From CAYLYM01 sp964387645 (GTDB lineage Bacteria; Calditrichota; Calditrichia; RBG-13-44-9), in contig CAYLYM010000048.1 of assembly GCA_964387645.1 (NCBI GenBank), forward strand, positions 1 to 26,243: 26,243 nucleotides of DNA. The letters run 5' to 3'. This document shows, piece by piece, positions 16,149-25,510 of the stretch. The notes below the pieces were generated by a model, which was not told the DNA's origin, searched no databases, and was given only the letters and a program-made list of their open reading frames with translations. A program made the position numbers and the translations under genes. Every line of letters begins with the position of its first letter. Position 1 is the first letter of the stretch.

Positions 16149-18848
16149 ATGCGCTTTTTTTTAATCAGGTTTTTTTTAATCGGAATGTTTTTCATCTTAT
16201 TTTTGTTTAATGTTGGAATTTCAGGAACTACGGGAAAAATCGTAGGGCAGGTATTTGATGCTACAACAGGCGAACCTTTGCCGGGTGTGAATATTATTGT
16301 AGAAAACACAGTATACGGAGCTGCCTCTGATATTGATGGTACTTTTTTTATTTTAGGTTTACAACCTGGCACTTATTCCATCCGTGCCATGATGATTGGC
16401 TATAGTGACATGGTTGTCAATAGTGTTAAAGTGAGTGCAGATAAAACTACCAGAGTCGATTTCAAGTTACGCGAAACAGCGTTGGAAATTGGCGAGACAA
16501 TTGAAGTAACGGCGGAAAGGCCACTGATTAAGAAAGACCTTACTTCTACAGAGTCGGCGGTGAGTAGCGATATTATAGACCTGTTACCGGTAGAAAATTT
16601 TAGTGATGTGGTAAACCTACAGGCAGGTGTGGTTGATGGTCATTTTCGAGGTGGCCGATTGGGCGAAGTTGCTTATATGATCGATGGTATTCCAGTAAAC
16701 GATGTTTATTCTGGCTCTTACTCCATTGAAATCGAAAATAATTCAATAGAAGAACTTACTGTTATCAGTGGCACATTCAATGCGGAATATGGCCAGGCTA
16801 TGTCTGGAGTTGTTAATATCGTTACCAAGGAAGGATCCAACAAGTTTACTGGCAATGTTACTACTTATGTGGGTGATTATTTAAGTTCCCATAGTGATAT
16901 TTTTTGGAATATTAAAGATATAAATCCAATATCGAATCTCGAAGGTACTTTCAGCGGGCCAATCCCTGGTTTTGGTAATCGTTTTAACTTTTTTGCTTCT
17001 GGAAGAATTTACCAGAATGAGGGATATATTTATGGAAGGGAAGTTTTTCTTCCCACCGACAGTTCGGATTTCACACCAGAGAAGCTTGAAGACCGCATTG
17101 TTGAGAGTCATGGAAAAAAATATCAATTCAGCGAAGATTTAGCTCGTGAATTAATTGATGATGCTAAAGCTGTTTCCATGAATAAATCTCAGCGTTCAAC
17201 AGGGTCACTAAAATTAACCTACCGTCCTACGAATTTAGATAAAATAGTTCTTCAAGGGATTTATCAACAGAAAGATTGGCGGGAATATGATCACCGATTC
17301 CGATTAAATCCTGAAGGAGATTATAGAAGGAAACAAAAAGGTATTACGACAGCTTTTCTTTGGAACCATGTGCTTAGCGCACGTACATTTCTGGATATTC
17401 GATATTCATATTTTTTTTCACGATATCGTCAATATGTATATGAAGACCCTTTTGATCCACGATATGTATCTAGTTCGCGGCTTCAAGCTGCCGGTGCTAA
17501 TGCATATTTAACTGGCGGTCAACAGATGTGGCATTTTAATCGCAGTACTACCACCCATCTTATTAAAACCGACCTTACTAGTCAGCTAACTAATAATCAT
17601 CAAATTAAAGCTGGGTTAGAAGTTAAAAAGCACCGTTTGTGGATGCATGAATTTGAAGTTATTCCCGAAGATCCAAATCGTGTAGCACCACTCACCTCGT
17701 TCAATAACAATACTTACCTTCACCATCCTAAAGAATTTTCGGCTTACATCCAGGACAAGATGGAATTTGATTTTATGATTGTGAACGCCGGGATAAGGTT
17801 TGATTACTTTAATCCAGATGCTAATGTCCCACTCGATTTTAAGCGATTAAATTATTCCGAACGTAAAAAAGCAAAAAATAGTTGGCAAATAAGCCCGAGA
17901 TTTGGTATAGCTTATCCCATCTCCGAGAAAGGAGTTATCCATGTTTCTTATGGTCATTTCTTTCAGGTTCCTAATTTCTTTTACCTATATACCAATCCTG
18001 AATTTGAAATTTACCCTTTACAAAGCACACCTTCTCCTCCTCCGCAATCTTTACTCAATACGGTTGGGAATGCGGAATTAAAGCCGCAAAAAACTGTAAT
18101 TTATGAACTAGGATTACAGCAACAATTAGGGGATATTTTTAGTCTTTCGGTTACGATGTTTTACAAAGACATCAGGAATTTGTTAGGTACTCAGGTTTTA
18201 GAAACCATACAGGGAATAAAATTTGCACGATATATAAATCGGGACTATGGATTTGTCAGGGGTATAACTTTTGAATTTGAGAAAAGGTATTCAAGTGGAA
18301 TAAGTACCAGTATTGACTACACTTATCAGATTGCTAAAGGAAATGCTTCTGATCCCAATACTGCCTTTTTAGATGCCCAGAGTGATCCACCCAAAGAGAC
18401 CGAGAAAGAGTTAGTTCCACTAAATTGGGATCGTCGACATCAAATTAATGCTACACTGACTCTTGGAAAACCCGGAGGTTATTCTGCAAGTCTTGTTGCA
18501 CGATATGGAACAGGATTACCATATACCCCAACTTTTCAAAACGTCCAGACTGCTGTGGAAAATAGTGGACGTAAACCAGCTATATTTGATGTTGATTTAT
18601 ATTTTTATAAAGATTTTCAATTTAAAGGGTTGAAATACACCTTCTTTTTCAGGGTATTCAACTTGTTTGATCGATTAAATGAAAAGGAAGTATTCGCTGA
18701 TACAGGTCGAGCAGGATATACTCTTGCGCCACTATATATGGGTGGTCTTCGTCCACGGGGACTTAATACACTCGAACAATATTTTATTCGTCCAGACTTT
18801 TATTCAGAACCTCGTCGGATTCAGTTTGGAATAGAATTTGGATTTTAA
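16149..18848 (+). CDS. TonB-dependent receptor with carboxypeptidase-regulatory-like domain
   Basis: The 899-aa product has a hydrophobic signal sequence (about 1-25). A carboxypeptidase-regulatory-like domain follows (about 29-112; 'GQVFDATTGEPLPGVNIIV', 'GLQPGTYSIRA'). The plug domain (about 125-235) contains 'AYMIDGIPVND' and 'GTFNAEYGQAMSGVVNI'. A beta-barrel fills the rest and ends in an aromatic-rich strand ('RIQFGIEFGF'), as outer-membrane proteins do. It should import a bulky ligand across the outer membrane using TonB energy. The N-terminal domain is also found in SusC-type glycan receptors. The gene begins a tight unit: the next gene starts within 14 nt and the PorV-like gene follows. 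No susD neighbour is present. By context an oligosaccharide ligand is likely, but iron or peptide transport is not excluded by sequence. Confidence 0.9.
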   Translation: MRFFLIRFFLIGMFFILFLFNVGISGTTGKIVGQVFDATTGEPLPGVNIIVENTVYGAASDIDGTFFILGLQPGTYSIRAMMIGYSDMVVNSVKVSADKTTRVDFKLRETALEIGETIEVTAERPLIKKDLTSTESAVSSDIIDLLPVENFSDVVNLQAGVVDGHFRGGRLGEVAYMIDGIPVNDVYSGSYSIEIENNSIEELTVISGTFNAEYGQAMSGVVNIVTKEGSNKFTGNVTTYVGDYLSSHSDIFWNIKDINPISNLEGTFSGPIPGFGNRFNFFASGRIYQNEGYIYGREVFLPTDSSDFTPEKLEDRIVESHGKKYQFSEDLARELIDDAKAVSMNKSQRSTGSLKLTYRPTNLDKIVLQGIYQQKDWREYDHRFRLNPEGDYRRKQKGITTAFLWNHVLSARTFLDIRYSYFFSRYRQYVYEDPFDPRYVSSSRLQAAGANAYLTGGQQMWHFNRSTTTHLIKTDLTSQLTNNHQIKAGLEVKKHRLWMHEFEVIPEDPNRVAPLTSFNNNTYLHHPKEFSAYIQDKMEFDFMIVNAGIRFDYFNPDANVPLDFKRLNYSERKKAKNSWQISPRFGIAYPISEKGVIHVSYGHFFQVPNFFYLYTNPEFEIYPLQSTPSPPPQSLLNTVGNAELKPQKTVIYELGLQQQLGDIFSLSVTMFYKDIRNLLGTQVLETIQGIKFARYINRDYGFVRGITFEFEKRYSSGISTSIDYTYQIAKGNASDPNTAFLDAQSDPPKETEKELVPLNWDRRHQINATLTLGKPGGYSASLVARYGTGLPYTPTFQNVQTAVENSGRKPAIFDVDLYFYKDFQFKGLKYTFFFRVFNLFDRLNEKEVFADTGRAGYTLAPLYMGGLRPRGLNTLEQYFIRPDFYSEPRRIQFGIEFGF

Positions 18849-18852
18849 TTAT

Positions 18853-18857
18853 GAGGA
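18853..18857 (+). promoter_or_regulatory. Shine-Dalgarno deciding the start of the large secreted protein
   Basis: GAGGA lies 5 nt before ATG 18863 and overlaps the earlier in-frame ATGs at 18851 and 18857. It favours 18863, which also gives a standard 'MKKYLFGLL' signal peptide. Confidence 0.6.
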
Positions 18858-18862
18858 TGGCT

Positions 18863-21800
18863 ATGAAAAAATATTTATTTGGCCTATTATCTTTATTATT
18901 TATAATTTTTATTATCTATCCTCTTAACCTTTTCGCACAAAGAAAACCCGATCCTAATGTTGGGAATACTGAATTGCGTCGCCAGGGAACTATGGACGGA
19001 AACCTGGTGAGAACAATTTTTATTAATTGGGGAGAAATTGCGCATTGGCCTGATTCTCCTTCCGGAGAATGGCCTAAAGGTTCTGGCCATCAATATGTAG
19101 ATGGTGTGGCTTTAGTTGTTCAAGGCCGTGCAATCGATAACAATGGTAAAGTTATTTATCCTCTGGAAACTCAATACAGGGAATTTGTTGATAAAGGACC
19201 ACATGATGAACTATGGGGATGGGGACCACTTCCAGGATATTTTAATCCTGAGGGGACCAGCCCGGCCATGAGTAATGATCCTTTAACCTGGCCAGATTTC
19301 TGGCCGGATAAACCAGATGGTTGGATTAATCCCAATGAAGTCCGTAATGATCAGGATGATGACGGAAATGGACTCATCGATGATGTGGTATTTTGGAATG
19401 GTTTCTTTGGAAAAGGTAAGCGAAATGCTGATCTGGAAACATATATTGTATTTGATGATGATCCTGATGAGGAATGGGATTTTTACCCGGATCCCAGCAA
19501 TCCTGAACGCCGTGGAATGGGATTAGAAGTAGCAGCCCGTTATTTTCAGTGGTCACAGGTACTAGCCGAGGATGTCATCTTTGCTATTTATTTTATTACA
19601 AATGAAGGAAAATACAATTACGATAGCACTTATTATGCGTTTTATATTGACTGGGGAGTGGGTGGAACGGATGACTCTTCAGATGATACAGGTGATTATG
19701 ATACTTTTCTGGATATTGCCTGGGCCTGGGATTATGATGGTTTTGGTTCTCCCGGACAGTGGCATCCGGTGGGTGTAGCTGGATTTGCTTTTTTAGAAAG
19801 CCCTGGAATTGATGATGATGGTAAAGATAATGACGAAGATGGCATAATTGATGAAAAACGTGATTCTGGACCCGGAACCTGGCTGACAGAATATCCTTAT
19901 AATGTCGATCCGGTTAAATTTGAAAATTATTTTGGTCGTCCCCCGGTTCCCCATTGGTCAGGAGATGAGGATGCTGATTGGACGATTTACACCGATGTTA
20001 ATCAAAATGGACAGTGGGACGAAGGTGAACCTTTGAATGATGATGTTGGCAAGGATGGTTTAGGACCCAATGATTTCGGTTATCCTGGTCCAGATACTGG
20101 TGAAGGAGATGGGATTCCTACACCAGGTGAACCGGACTTCGATTATCTTGATAAGGATGAATCCGATCAAATCGGTCTTACTGGTTTCCGCATTTTTCCG
20201 GTGCATACATATGAATTATGGAATGAAAATCAGAATTGGGATGTTTTCCGCTCTGCACCGCCACCCCACAGTCAACAGGTAACAGCTAATCTTGGCATGT
20301 TCTTTTCTTCTGGTCCTTTCCCTTTAAAAGCCGGGCAGACCGAAAACTATTCAATGGCCTTATTGTTTGGTGAAGACAAGTATGACCTGGTATTAACAAA
20401 GAAAACTATTCAACAAATATATAATGCTGATTATCGTTTTGCCCAGCCGCCTGAAAAACCACGTTTAAAAGCTGTTATTCCCGGAAACAATCGGGTGATT
20501 CTGGTTTGGGATGACCGAGCTGAAAAATCCTGGGACCCTTTCTTGCAGGAATATGATTTCGAAGGTTATCGAATTTACCGAAGCACTGAATCTGAATTTT
20601 TAGAAACCCGTTTGATTACCGATTCCTACGGGAGATTAACTTTTCGTAAACCGATTGCTCAATTTGATTTAAAAAACAAATGGAGTGGTTTGCATCCTAT
20701 TGATGTTAATGGAGTCAAATTTGATCTGGGAAATAATTCTGGTTTAAGACATTATTATATCGATACAGATGTTAAAAATGGTCAGACTTATTATTATGCC
20801 GTTGTATCATATGATCATGGTCTGGTAGATACCAGCGTCACTGGCACATTAATGGGGCTTACTCCTGCTGAATGTACCAGTAAAATTAATGTGGATATTT
20901 CAGGAAATGTCCAGGTTGATATTAATACAGCAGTGGTTACCCCCCGAGCTCCAGCGGCTGGATATGTTGATCCTTCTCTGGAAGGCGATTTTATCCGTGA
21001 AACGGTTGGAACAGGTGAAGTGAGCGTCGACTTTCTGGTACCTGATTCGGTGAAAAATGGACATACCTACGCCATTGAATTTGGTGATACTTCGTTCTTT
21101 CATAATGATGGAAATCCTTATTATGTGATCTATGACATTACCGGTGGTCAGAAAATTGAGAAGACAGATACATTGTGGATTGATGAAGAATCACGTTCGC
21201 CTTTAATCGATGGATTTGTTGTGAATATTAAAAATGATGCGACAGATATTGATTATAAAAATACTGGCTGGGTTGTTGGTTCAACCACTTACCGCTGGCG
21301 AGTAAACCAGGATAGCCGATTTTCCAATACCAACCCCCTTTTGAATTTCAACATCAATTATCCAGCAGATTTTGAATTTATGTTTTCCGATCAAATTGTC
21401 GATACAGCAGAGAACATATTGCTTCCACCCAATCGTCCAACTAAATTTTCTGTTTATAATGTAACAGAAGACACTGCAGCCCATTTCATGTTTTTAGAAT
21501 TTAACGATATCGATTCAACATTAAGTCCATTTTATCCAGACCAGGATCAGGTAGAAAGCGCTATAATTTGGGTTCCTGATCCCAGACCGGAAAATAAATT
21601 ACATGTAAAAACCAGTTGGCGTCTCTATTTTGAAGCAGATACCACAGTGAATCATATAATTCCACCCCAACCAGGGGATATATTCCGAATTGCTACAAAG
21701 AAACCTTTCCGTAAAGGTGATCGCATCGAGTTTAAAGTGAAAGGTCCTACTTATAATGAAGAGAAAGCAAAATCCGATTTAGAAAAGATAGCGGTTGTCC

Positions 21801-22093
21801 CAAATCCTTATGTGGTTGCTGCATCCTGGGAGCCACGCTCTCCCTACAGATTTGGGCGTGGTGAGAGACGTATCTATTTTATTCATTTACCAAAAAAATG
21901 TACTATTCGCATCTACACCTTACGAGGGTATCTGGTTGATACCATTGAACATGATAGCAGTCTTGATGATGGACAGGAACCCTGGAATATGTTAAATAAA
22001 GATGGTCAGGAAATTGCCTATGGAGTTTACGTTTATCATGTTCAGGCTCCAGGAATAGGTGAGAAAATTGGGAAATTTGCCATAATAAAATAA
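18863..22093 (+). CDS. Large secreted acidic protein with Fn3-like and FlgD-like/sorting domains
   Basis: From ATG 18863 the product is about 1,076 aa; ATG 18851 is also open. A signal peptide (1-26, '...NLFAQ') is followed by a long region rich in Asp, Trp, Pro and Gly. Asp-rich loops resembling calcium-binding thrombospondin type 3 or dockerin loops lie near 160-172 ('DQDDDGNGLIDD'), 316-330 ('DDDGKDNDEDG') and 377-433. An Fn3-like domain occupies about 528-655 ('VILVWDD', 'YEGYRIYRS'-type string, 'YYYAVVSYDHG'). The C-terminal ~105 residues ('VVPNPYV', 'IRIYTLRGYLV', 'AYGVYVYHV', 'KIGKFAIIK') resemble the FlgD-like/type IX sorting fold. It probably sits at the cell surface, bound to the receptor encoded upstream. 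It occupies the place SusD has beside SusC but shows no SusD-like TPR helices. I do not recognise a named family; function is inferred from neighbours. Confidence 0.75.
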   Translation: MKKYLFGLLSLLFIIFIIYPLNLFAQRKPDPNVGNTELRRQGTMDGNLVRTIFINWGEIAHWPDSPSGEWPKGSGHQYVDGVALVVQGRAIDNNGKVIYPLETQYREFVDKGPHDELWGWGPLPGYFNPEGTSPAMSNDPLTWPDFWPDKPDGWINPNEVRNDQDDDGNGLIDDVVFWNGFFGKGKRNADLETYIVFDDDPDEEWDFYPDPSNPERRGMGLEVAARYFQWSQVLAEDVIFAIYFITNEGKYNYDSTYYAFYIDWGVGGTDDSSDDTGDYDTFLDIAWAWDYDGFGSPGQWHPVGVAGFAFLESPGIDDDGKDNDEDGIIDEKRDSGPGTWLTEYPYNVDPVKFENYFGRPPVPHWSGDEDADWTIYTDVNQNGQWDEGEPLNDDVGKDGLGPNDFGYPGPDTGEGDGIPTPGEPDFDYLDKDESDQIGLTGFRIFPVHTYELWNENQNWDVFRSAPPPHSQQVTANLGMFFSSGPFPLKAGQTENYSMALLFGEDKYDLVLTKKTIQQIYNADYRFAQPPEKPRLKAVIPGNNRVILVWDDRAEKSWDPFLQEYDFEGYRIYRSTESEFLETRLITDSYGRLTFRKPIAQFDLKNKWSGLHPIDVNGVKFDLGNNSGLRHYYIDTDVKNGQTYYYAVVSYDHGLVDTSVTGTLMGLTPAECTSKINVDISGNVQVDINTAVVTPRAPAAGYVDPSLEGDFIRETVGTGEVSVDFLVPDSVKNGHTYAIEFGDTSFFHNDGNPYYVIYDITGGQKIEKTDTLWIDEESRSPLIDGFVVNIKNDATDIDYKNTGWVVGSTTYRWRVNQDSRFSNTNPLLNFNINYPADFEFMFSDQIVDTAENILLPPNRPTKFSVYNVTEDTAAHFMFLEFNDIDSTLSPFYPDQDQVESAIIWVPDPRPENKLHVKTSWRLYFEADTTVNHIIPPQPGDIFRIATKKPFRKGDRIEFKVKGPTYNEEKAKSDLEKIAVVPNPYVVAASWEPRSPYRFGRGERRIYFIHLPKKCTIRIYTLRGYLVDTIEHDSSLDDGQEPWNMLNKDGQEIAYGVYVYHVQAPGIGEKIGKFAIIK

Positions 22094-22113
22094 AACCAGC
22101 GGGATTGAAAACC

Positions 22114-23136
22114 ATGAGAATCGTTTTAATAATAATCTTGGTTTTAGGGATTTTTGGACATCTCTTTGGGCAATATAAAAGAGATGTTTCTAATGTTGCC
22201 ACTACAGCAGCGCCCTTTTTAGAAATTGGTGTAGGCGCAAGAGCTATTGGAATGGGTGGCGCTTTTGTGGCAACAGCCAATGATGCCAGCGCACTGTACT
22301 GGAACCCAGCCGGTTTAGGACGTCTTACTCGTCCCGAACTGATTTTTGTCCATACCAACTGGATTGCTGATGTTCGTTTTGATTTTGCGGGTACTGTTCT
22401 ACCATTAGGTAGAATCGGAACTTTGGGTGCCAGCCTTACTACTTTAAGTATGGATGACATGAAAGTCCGTACAGTCGATCAACCAGAAGGTACTGGTGAG
22501 TTTTTTGATGCGGGCGATATGGCTCTTACTCTTTCTTATGGATTTAATTTAACAGATCGATTTTCTATTGGCTTTAATGCGAAGTATATTCATCAAAAAA
22601 TTTGGAAAGAAACCTCGCAAGGCTTTGCTATAGATATCGGTACTTTATTTACTACAGGGTTTTACGGCATGCGGCTTGGTGCGGCATTAACGAATTTTGG
22701 AACGGATATGCGAATGGAAGGAGATGACCTTTTGGTTTATCATGATATCGATCCCTACCAACTTGGAAATAACGAACGTATTTTTGCACAGTTAGCGACA
22801 CGCAAATGGCCGCTTCCTTTGAATTTTCAAGCTGGCGTGGCTATGGAAATATTAAATACATCTCCCAATCGAATTACATTGGCAGCCGAAGCCACTCATC
22901 CAATCAATAATACCGAAAGTATTCATCTGGGGATGGAATATGCATTAAGAGAACTATTTTTCTTGAGAGCAGGATTCAGGAACCTCTTTCAACGAGACAG
23001 TGAAGAAGGTCTTACTCTCGGTGCAGGGTTTTCTGCTCGATTTTTAAATAACTTTAAAGTTACAATTGATTATGCTTATGCTGACTTTGGAAATCTTAAA
23101 AATGCTCAACGATTTTCTGTCATTTTGCAATTTTAA
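22114..23136 (+). CDS. PorV/PorQ-family outer-membrane beta-barrel protein
   Basis: From ATG 22114 the product is 340 aa; a TTG at 22105 is also open, but GGGA at 22101-22104 suits the ATG. A signal peptide ends near 'GHLFGQ'. The N-terminal part has the PorV/FadL-like hallmark 'GVGARAIGMGGAFVATANDASALYWNPAGL'-type region (quoted here as its key strings GARAIGMGGAF and ALYWNPAGL). The rest alternates like barrel strands and ends in an aromatic residue ('FSVILQF'). In Bacteroidota, PorV shuttles type IX cargo to the attachment complex; related proteins also act as hydrophobic-compound porins. Here it lies 20 nt after the gene for a protein with a sorting-like C-terminus, so a role in surface delivery of that protein and of the repeat protein is plausible. 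Which of several PorV paralogues it is cannot be told. Confidence 0.85.
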   Translation: MRIVLIIILVLGIFGHLFGQYKRDVSNVATTAAPFLEIGVGARAIGMGGAFVATANDASALYWNPAGLGRLTRPELIFVHTNWIADVRFDFAGTVLPLGRIGTLGASLTTLSMDDMKVRTVDQPEGTGEFFDAGDMALTLSYGFNLTDRFSIGFNAKYIHQKIWKETSQGFAIDIGTLFTTGFYGMRLGAALTNFGTDMRMEGDDLLVYHDIDPYQLGNNERIFAQLATRKWPLPLNFQAGVAMEILNTSPNRITLAAEATHPINNTESIHLGMEYALRELFFLRAGFRNLFQRDSEEGLTLGAGFSARFLNNFKVTIDYAYADFGNLKNAQRFSVILQF

Positions 23137-23345
23137 AATAAATGTATAACAAAATCTTTATTTTAAATGAAGGTTATTTTGTTAAAAGGATGAAAAAGAC
23201 CCTCTTAATATGTTTTTTGCTAATGATCGACAAATCATTATACATTGATGTTGAAAATTTTGGGAAGGATATAATCAAAGTTATTTAAACAAGCAATAAA
23301 GTATTTAAATTGAATAGAAAATCGAATCACTTCAGGGAAAAATAT
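23137..23345 (+). other. Spacer before the ABC importer, with inverted repeat and a 32-codon ORF
   Basis: An A+T-rich perfect 9-bp inverted repeat, TAACAAAAT (23147-23155) and ATTTTGTTA (23176-23184), could be a weak terminator or a protein site. A 32-codon ORF (23190-23288) begins 'MKKTLLICFLLM', like a signal peptide. It stops at TAA in the same frame as the solute-binding protein gene that follows. It has no properly spaced SD and is probably not a gene on its own. Confidence 0.4.
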
Positions 23346-24617
23346 TTGAAATGGGTATTCTTGACCATTTTATGGTTATGTTGTTGCCAGAAAGAATTAA
23401 AGCATGACAATTTACAAATTACCTATTGGTCATCGAATAACACTTATGAAATTGAATTTGCCAAGGTAATGGTTCGGGATTGGAACAAAAATCATCCAGA
23501 AGTACCAGTAAAATTACAACCTGTTCCAGAAGGAAGGTCCAGTGAGGAAGTAATACTGGCAGCAGTTGTAGGTAAAACTACCCCAGATATCTATTCCAAT
23601 ATGTGGCAGGGGGATGTTGAAGCTTATGCCCGGGCAGGTGTGCTTGTTCCTTTAGATACTATCCCTGGTTTTTTAGAATTCCTTTATCAAAGATGTGATA
23701 GTTTAGTTGTGGAAGAAGTTACTGCTTTGGATGGTCATATTTACCAAATTCCCTGGAAAATAAATCCTATTATGATGATTTATAATGTTAAGTGGTTTAA
23801 AGAAATCGGATTAGATCAACCTCCAACTACTTATTCGGAATTTTTGGATGCTGCTAAAAAAATTAGAAAAGATACCGATGGTGATGGCTATGTAGATAAA
23901 TGGATTGGATATACCGAGGTATTAGTGACCTGGTGGCAAAGGTTGTTTGATTTTTATCCATTGTATTTAGCAGCTTCAGACGGTGCACCTCTGGTACAGA
24001 ATAGAAAAATTGTTTTCAATAATAAATATGCTGTTGAAGTTTTTCGTTTCTTGAAAACTTTGTTTGAGGAGAAGTTTTTTCCGCGCGAGCGTTTATCGGC
24101 CAGACAAGATCCATTTCTCTCCAGTGCAATCGCTACTCGCTTTACCGGCCCCTGGGAAATTATTCATGCCGAACATTTTAAACCAAAAGATTTTCAATAC
24201 GCGTTTGCTCCGCTCCCAACACCGGATAAAGCGTCAGAACATCCTTATACGTATGCTGATCCTAAAAATATTGTCATTTTTAATACCTGTAAAAATCCTA
24301 AAAATGCGTTCGAATTTCTTAAATTTATGCTTAGTAAAGAAAACGATTTCCGGTTTCTGGAAATGACACGTCAGATTCCCAGAAGAAAAGATTTACTTAC
24401 TGATGGTTTGTTTCAGGAATTTTTACAAAAAAATGAACAACTTTTTACCTTTGCTAAGCAATCTCGGTATGTTCGTGGGACTGATAATTGCCCGGTTCTG
24501 AAAGAAATCTTTGATGTGATTTCCCAGGAGTTTGAAGCTTGCGTGGTTTATGGCACAAAATCTCCAGAAAAGGCCATTGAGGATGCCGCCAGCGCAGCGC
24601 AAGTAATTTTGAAATAA
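23346..24617 (+). CDS. Sugar ABC transporter substrate-binding lipoprotein (family 1)
   Basis: The frame has no upstream ATG. TTG 23346 is preferred because AGGG (23334-23337) lies 8 nt before it and it yields a compact leader, 'MKWVFLTILWLCCCQ'. TTG 23310 is the alternative. The mature 410-residue protein begins at one of three adjacent cysteines (12-14), so a lipoprotein is likely. It should bind an oligosaccharide outside the inner membrane and hand it to the permeases. Family features include 'ITYWSSN', 'TPDIYSNMW', 'PWKINPIMMIYN', 'FLDAAKKI', 'TRFTGPWEI' and 'NAFEFLKFML'. A short acidic insert 'DTDGDGYVDKW' could bind calcium. Two permease genes follow within 22 nt and 4 nt. The sugar cannot be named; MalE-like proteins bind many glucans and disaccharides. 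Confidence 0.9.
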   Translation: MKWVFLTILWLCCCQKELKHDNLQITYWSSNNTYEIEFAKVMVRDWNKNHPEVPVKLQPVPEGRSSEEVILAAVVGKTTPDIYSNMWQGDVEAYARAGVLVPLDTIPGFLEFLYQRCDSLVVEEVTALDGHIYQIPWKINPIMMIYNVKWFKEIGLDQPPTTYSEFLDAAKKIRKDTDGDGYVDKWIGYTEVLVTWWQRLFDFYPLYLAASDGAPLVQNRKIVFNNKYAVEVFRFLKTLFEEKFFPRERLSARQDPFLSSAIATRFTGPWEIIHAEHFKPKDFQYAFAPLPTPDKASEHPYTYADPKNIVIFNTCKNPKNAFEFLKFMLSKENDFRFLEMTRQIPRRKDLLTDGLFQEFLQKNEQLFTFAKQSRYVRGTDNCPVLKEIFDVISQEFEACVVYGTKSPEKAIEDAASAAQVILK

Positions 24618-24639
24618 AACGAAGATGTGTTAACCGCCG

Positions 24640-25506
24640 ATGAGAACTTTTAAAAATAAAATCACTCCTTATCTTTTGGTTTCTCCTTATGCCATTCATT
24701 TTTTAGCTTTTGTGGCGTTTCCGGTAATTTTTTCTTTCGTTTTAATATTTCATCGGTGGAATATCATCTCACCCATGGAATTTGTGGGTTTTACTAATTT
24801 TTATAAACTTTTTCATGACCGCCTTTTTTTTAGATCTTTACTGAATACCTTTATATTTTTAGTTATTCATATTCCTTTACAAATTGTTGTGGCACTTTTT
24901 TTTGCAGAACTGTTGAATCAGAAAATTCGCTTTAAGGGATTTTTTCGGGCTGCTTATTTTTTACCGGTAGTAGTTTCTGGAGTAGTGGTAACAATTCTTT
25001 GGCAACAACTTTATGGATTTGATACGGGTTTATTAAACAGATTATTGGTGAAACTGGGATTAAAAAAGATAGGATGGTTGGTGAGTCCCACCATGGCCAT
25101 GCCTTCCATTGCTATTATGGCCACATGGAAAAATGTCGGGCTTTATATCGTGCTATTTCTGGTGGGGTTACAGAGCGTTCCTGAACATTATTACGAAGCT
25201 GCTGATTTAGAGGGGGCAACCCAATGGCAAAAATTTTGGTATATAACTCTGCCTTCGATTAATCCCACCATTTTCATGGTGGTGGTTTTATCCACCATAG
25301 GAGGGTTTTCTTTATTTATTGAGCCTTATATCATGACCGGTGGTGGTCCATTAAACAGTACACTTTCGGCAATGTTATACATTTATAAACAAGGGTTTTT
25401 CTTCTATCACATGGGATATGCAGCTACCCTGGGGTTCTTCTTCGCAGCACTAATCCTTTTGGTTATAATTATTCAAAGGCGATTTGTTGAAAGAGAGGTT
25501 GATTGA
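24640..25506 (+). CDS. Sugar ABC transporter permease, MalF/UgpA type
   Basis: The 288-aa product has six predicted TM segments, starting 'YLLVSPYAIHFLAFVAFPVIF'-like (key part 11-34). It carries the cytoplasmic EAA loop at about 186-206 ('EAADLEGATQ...ITLP') that docks on the ATPase. Length and the motif 'TGGGPLNST' near the C-terminus are typical of the CUT1 carbohydrate-importer family. It forms a heterodimer with the MalG-like protein encoded 4 nt downstream. No strong SD precedes the ATG; translation is probably coupled to the binding-protein gene 22 nt upstream. No ATPase gene is in the window; it may lie beyond the right edge or be shared, as MsmK/MalK-type ATPases often are. Confidence 0.93.
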   Translation: MRTFKNKITPYLLVSPYAIHFLAFVAFPVIFSFVLIFHRWNIISPMEFVGFTNFYKLFHDRLFFRSLLNTFIFLVIHIPLQIVVALFFAELLNQKIRFKGFFRAAYFLPVVVSGVVVTILWQQLYGFDTGLLNRLLVKLGLKKIGWLVSPTMAMPSIAIMATWKNVGLYIVLFLVGLQSVPEHYYEAADLEGATQWQKFWYITLPSINPTIFMVVVLSTIGGFSLFIEPYIMTGGGPLNSTLSAMLYIYKQGFFFYHMGYAATLGFFFAALILLVIIIQRRFVEREVD

Positions 25507-25510
25507 CGAA

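Noticed and set aside
16149..18848. Siderophore receptor assignment
   Set aside because: No siderophore enzymes, Fur-like box or iron genes are near; the LacI and sugar importer context favours a carbohydrate ligand, though sequence alone does not settle it.
21903..22460. 185-codon minus-strand frame across the start of the PorV gene
   Set aside because: It overlaps the ends of two well-supported plus-strand genes and looks like an antisense shadow.
23190..23288. 32-codon ORF as an independent gene
   Set aside because: No properly spaced SD and no recognisable mature domain; kept only as an observation.
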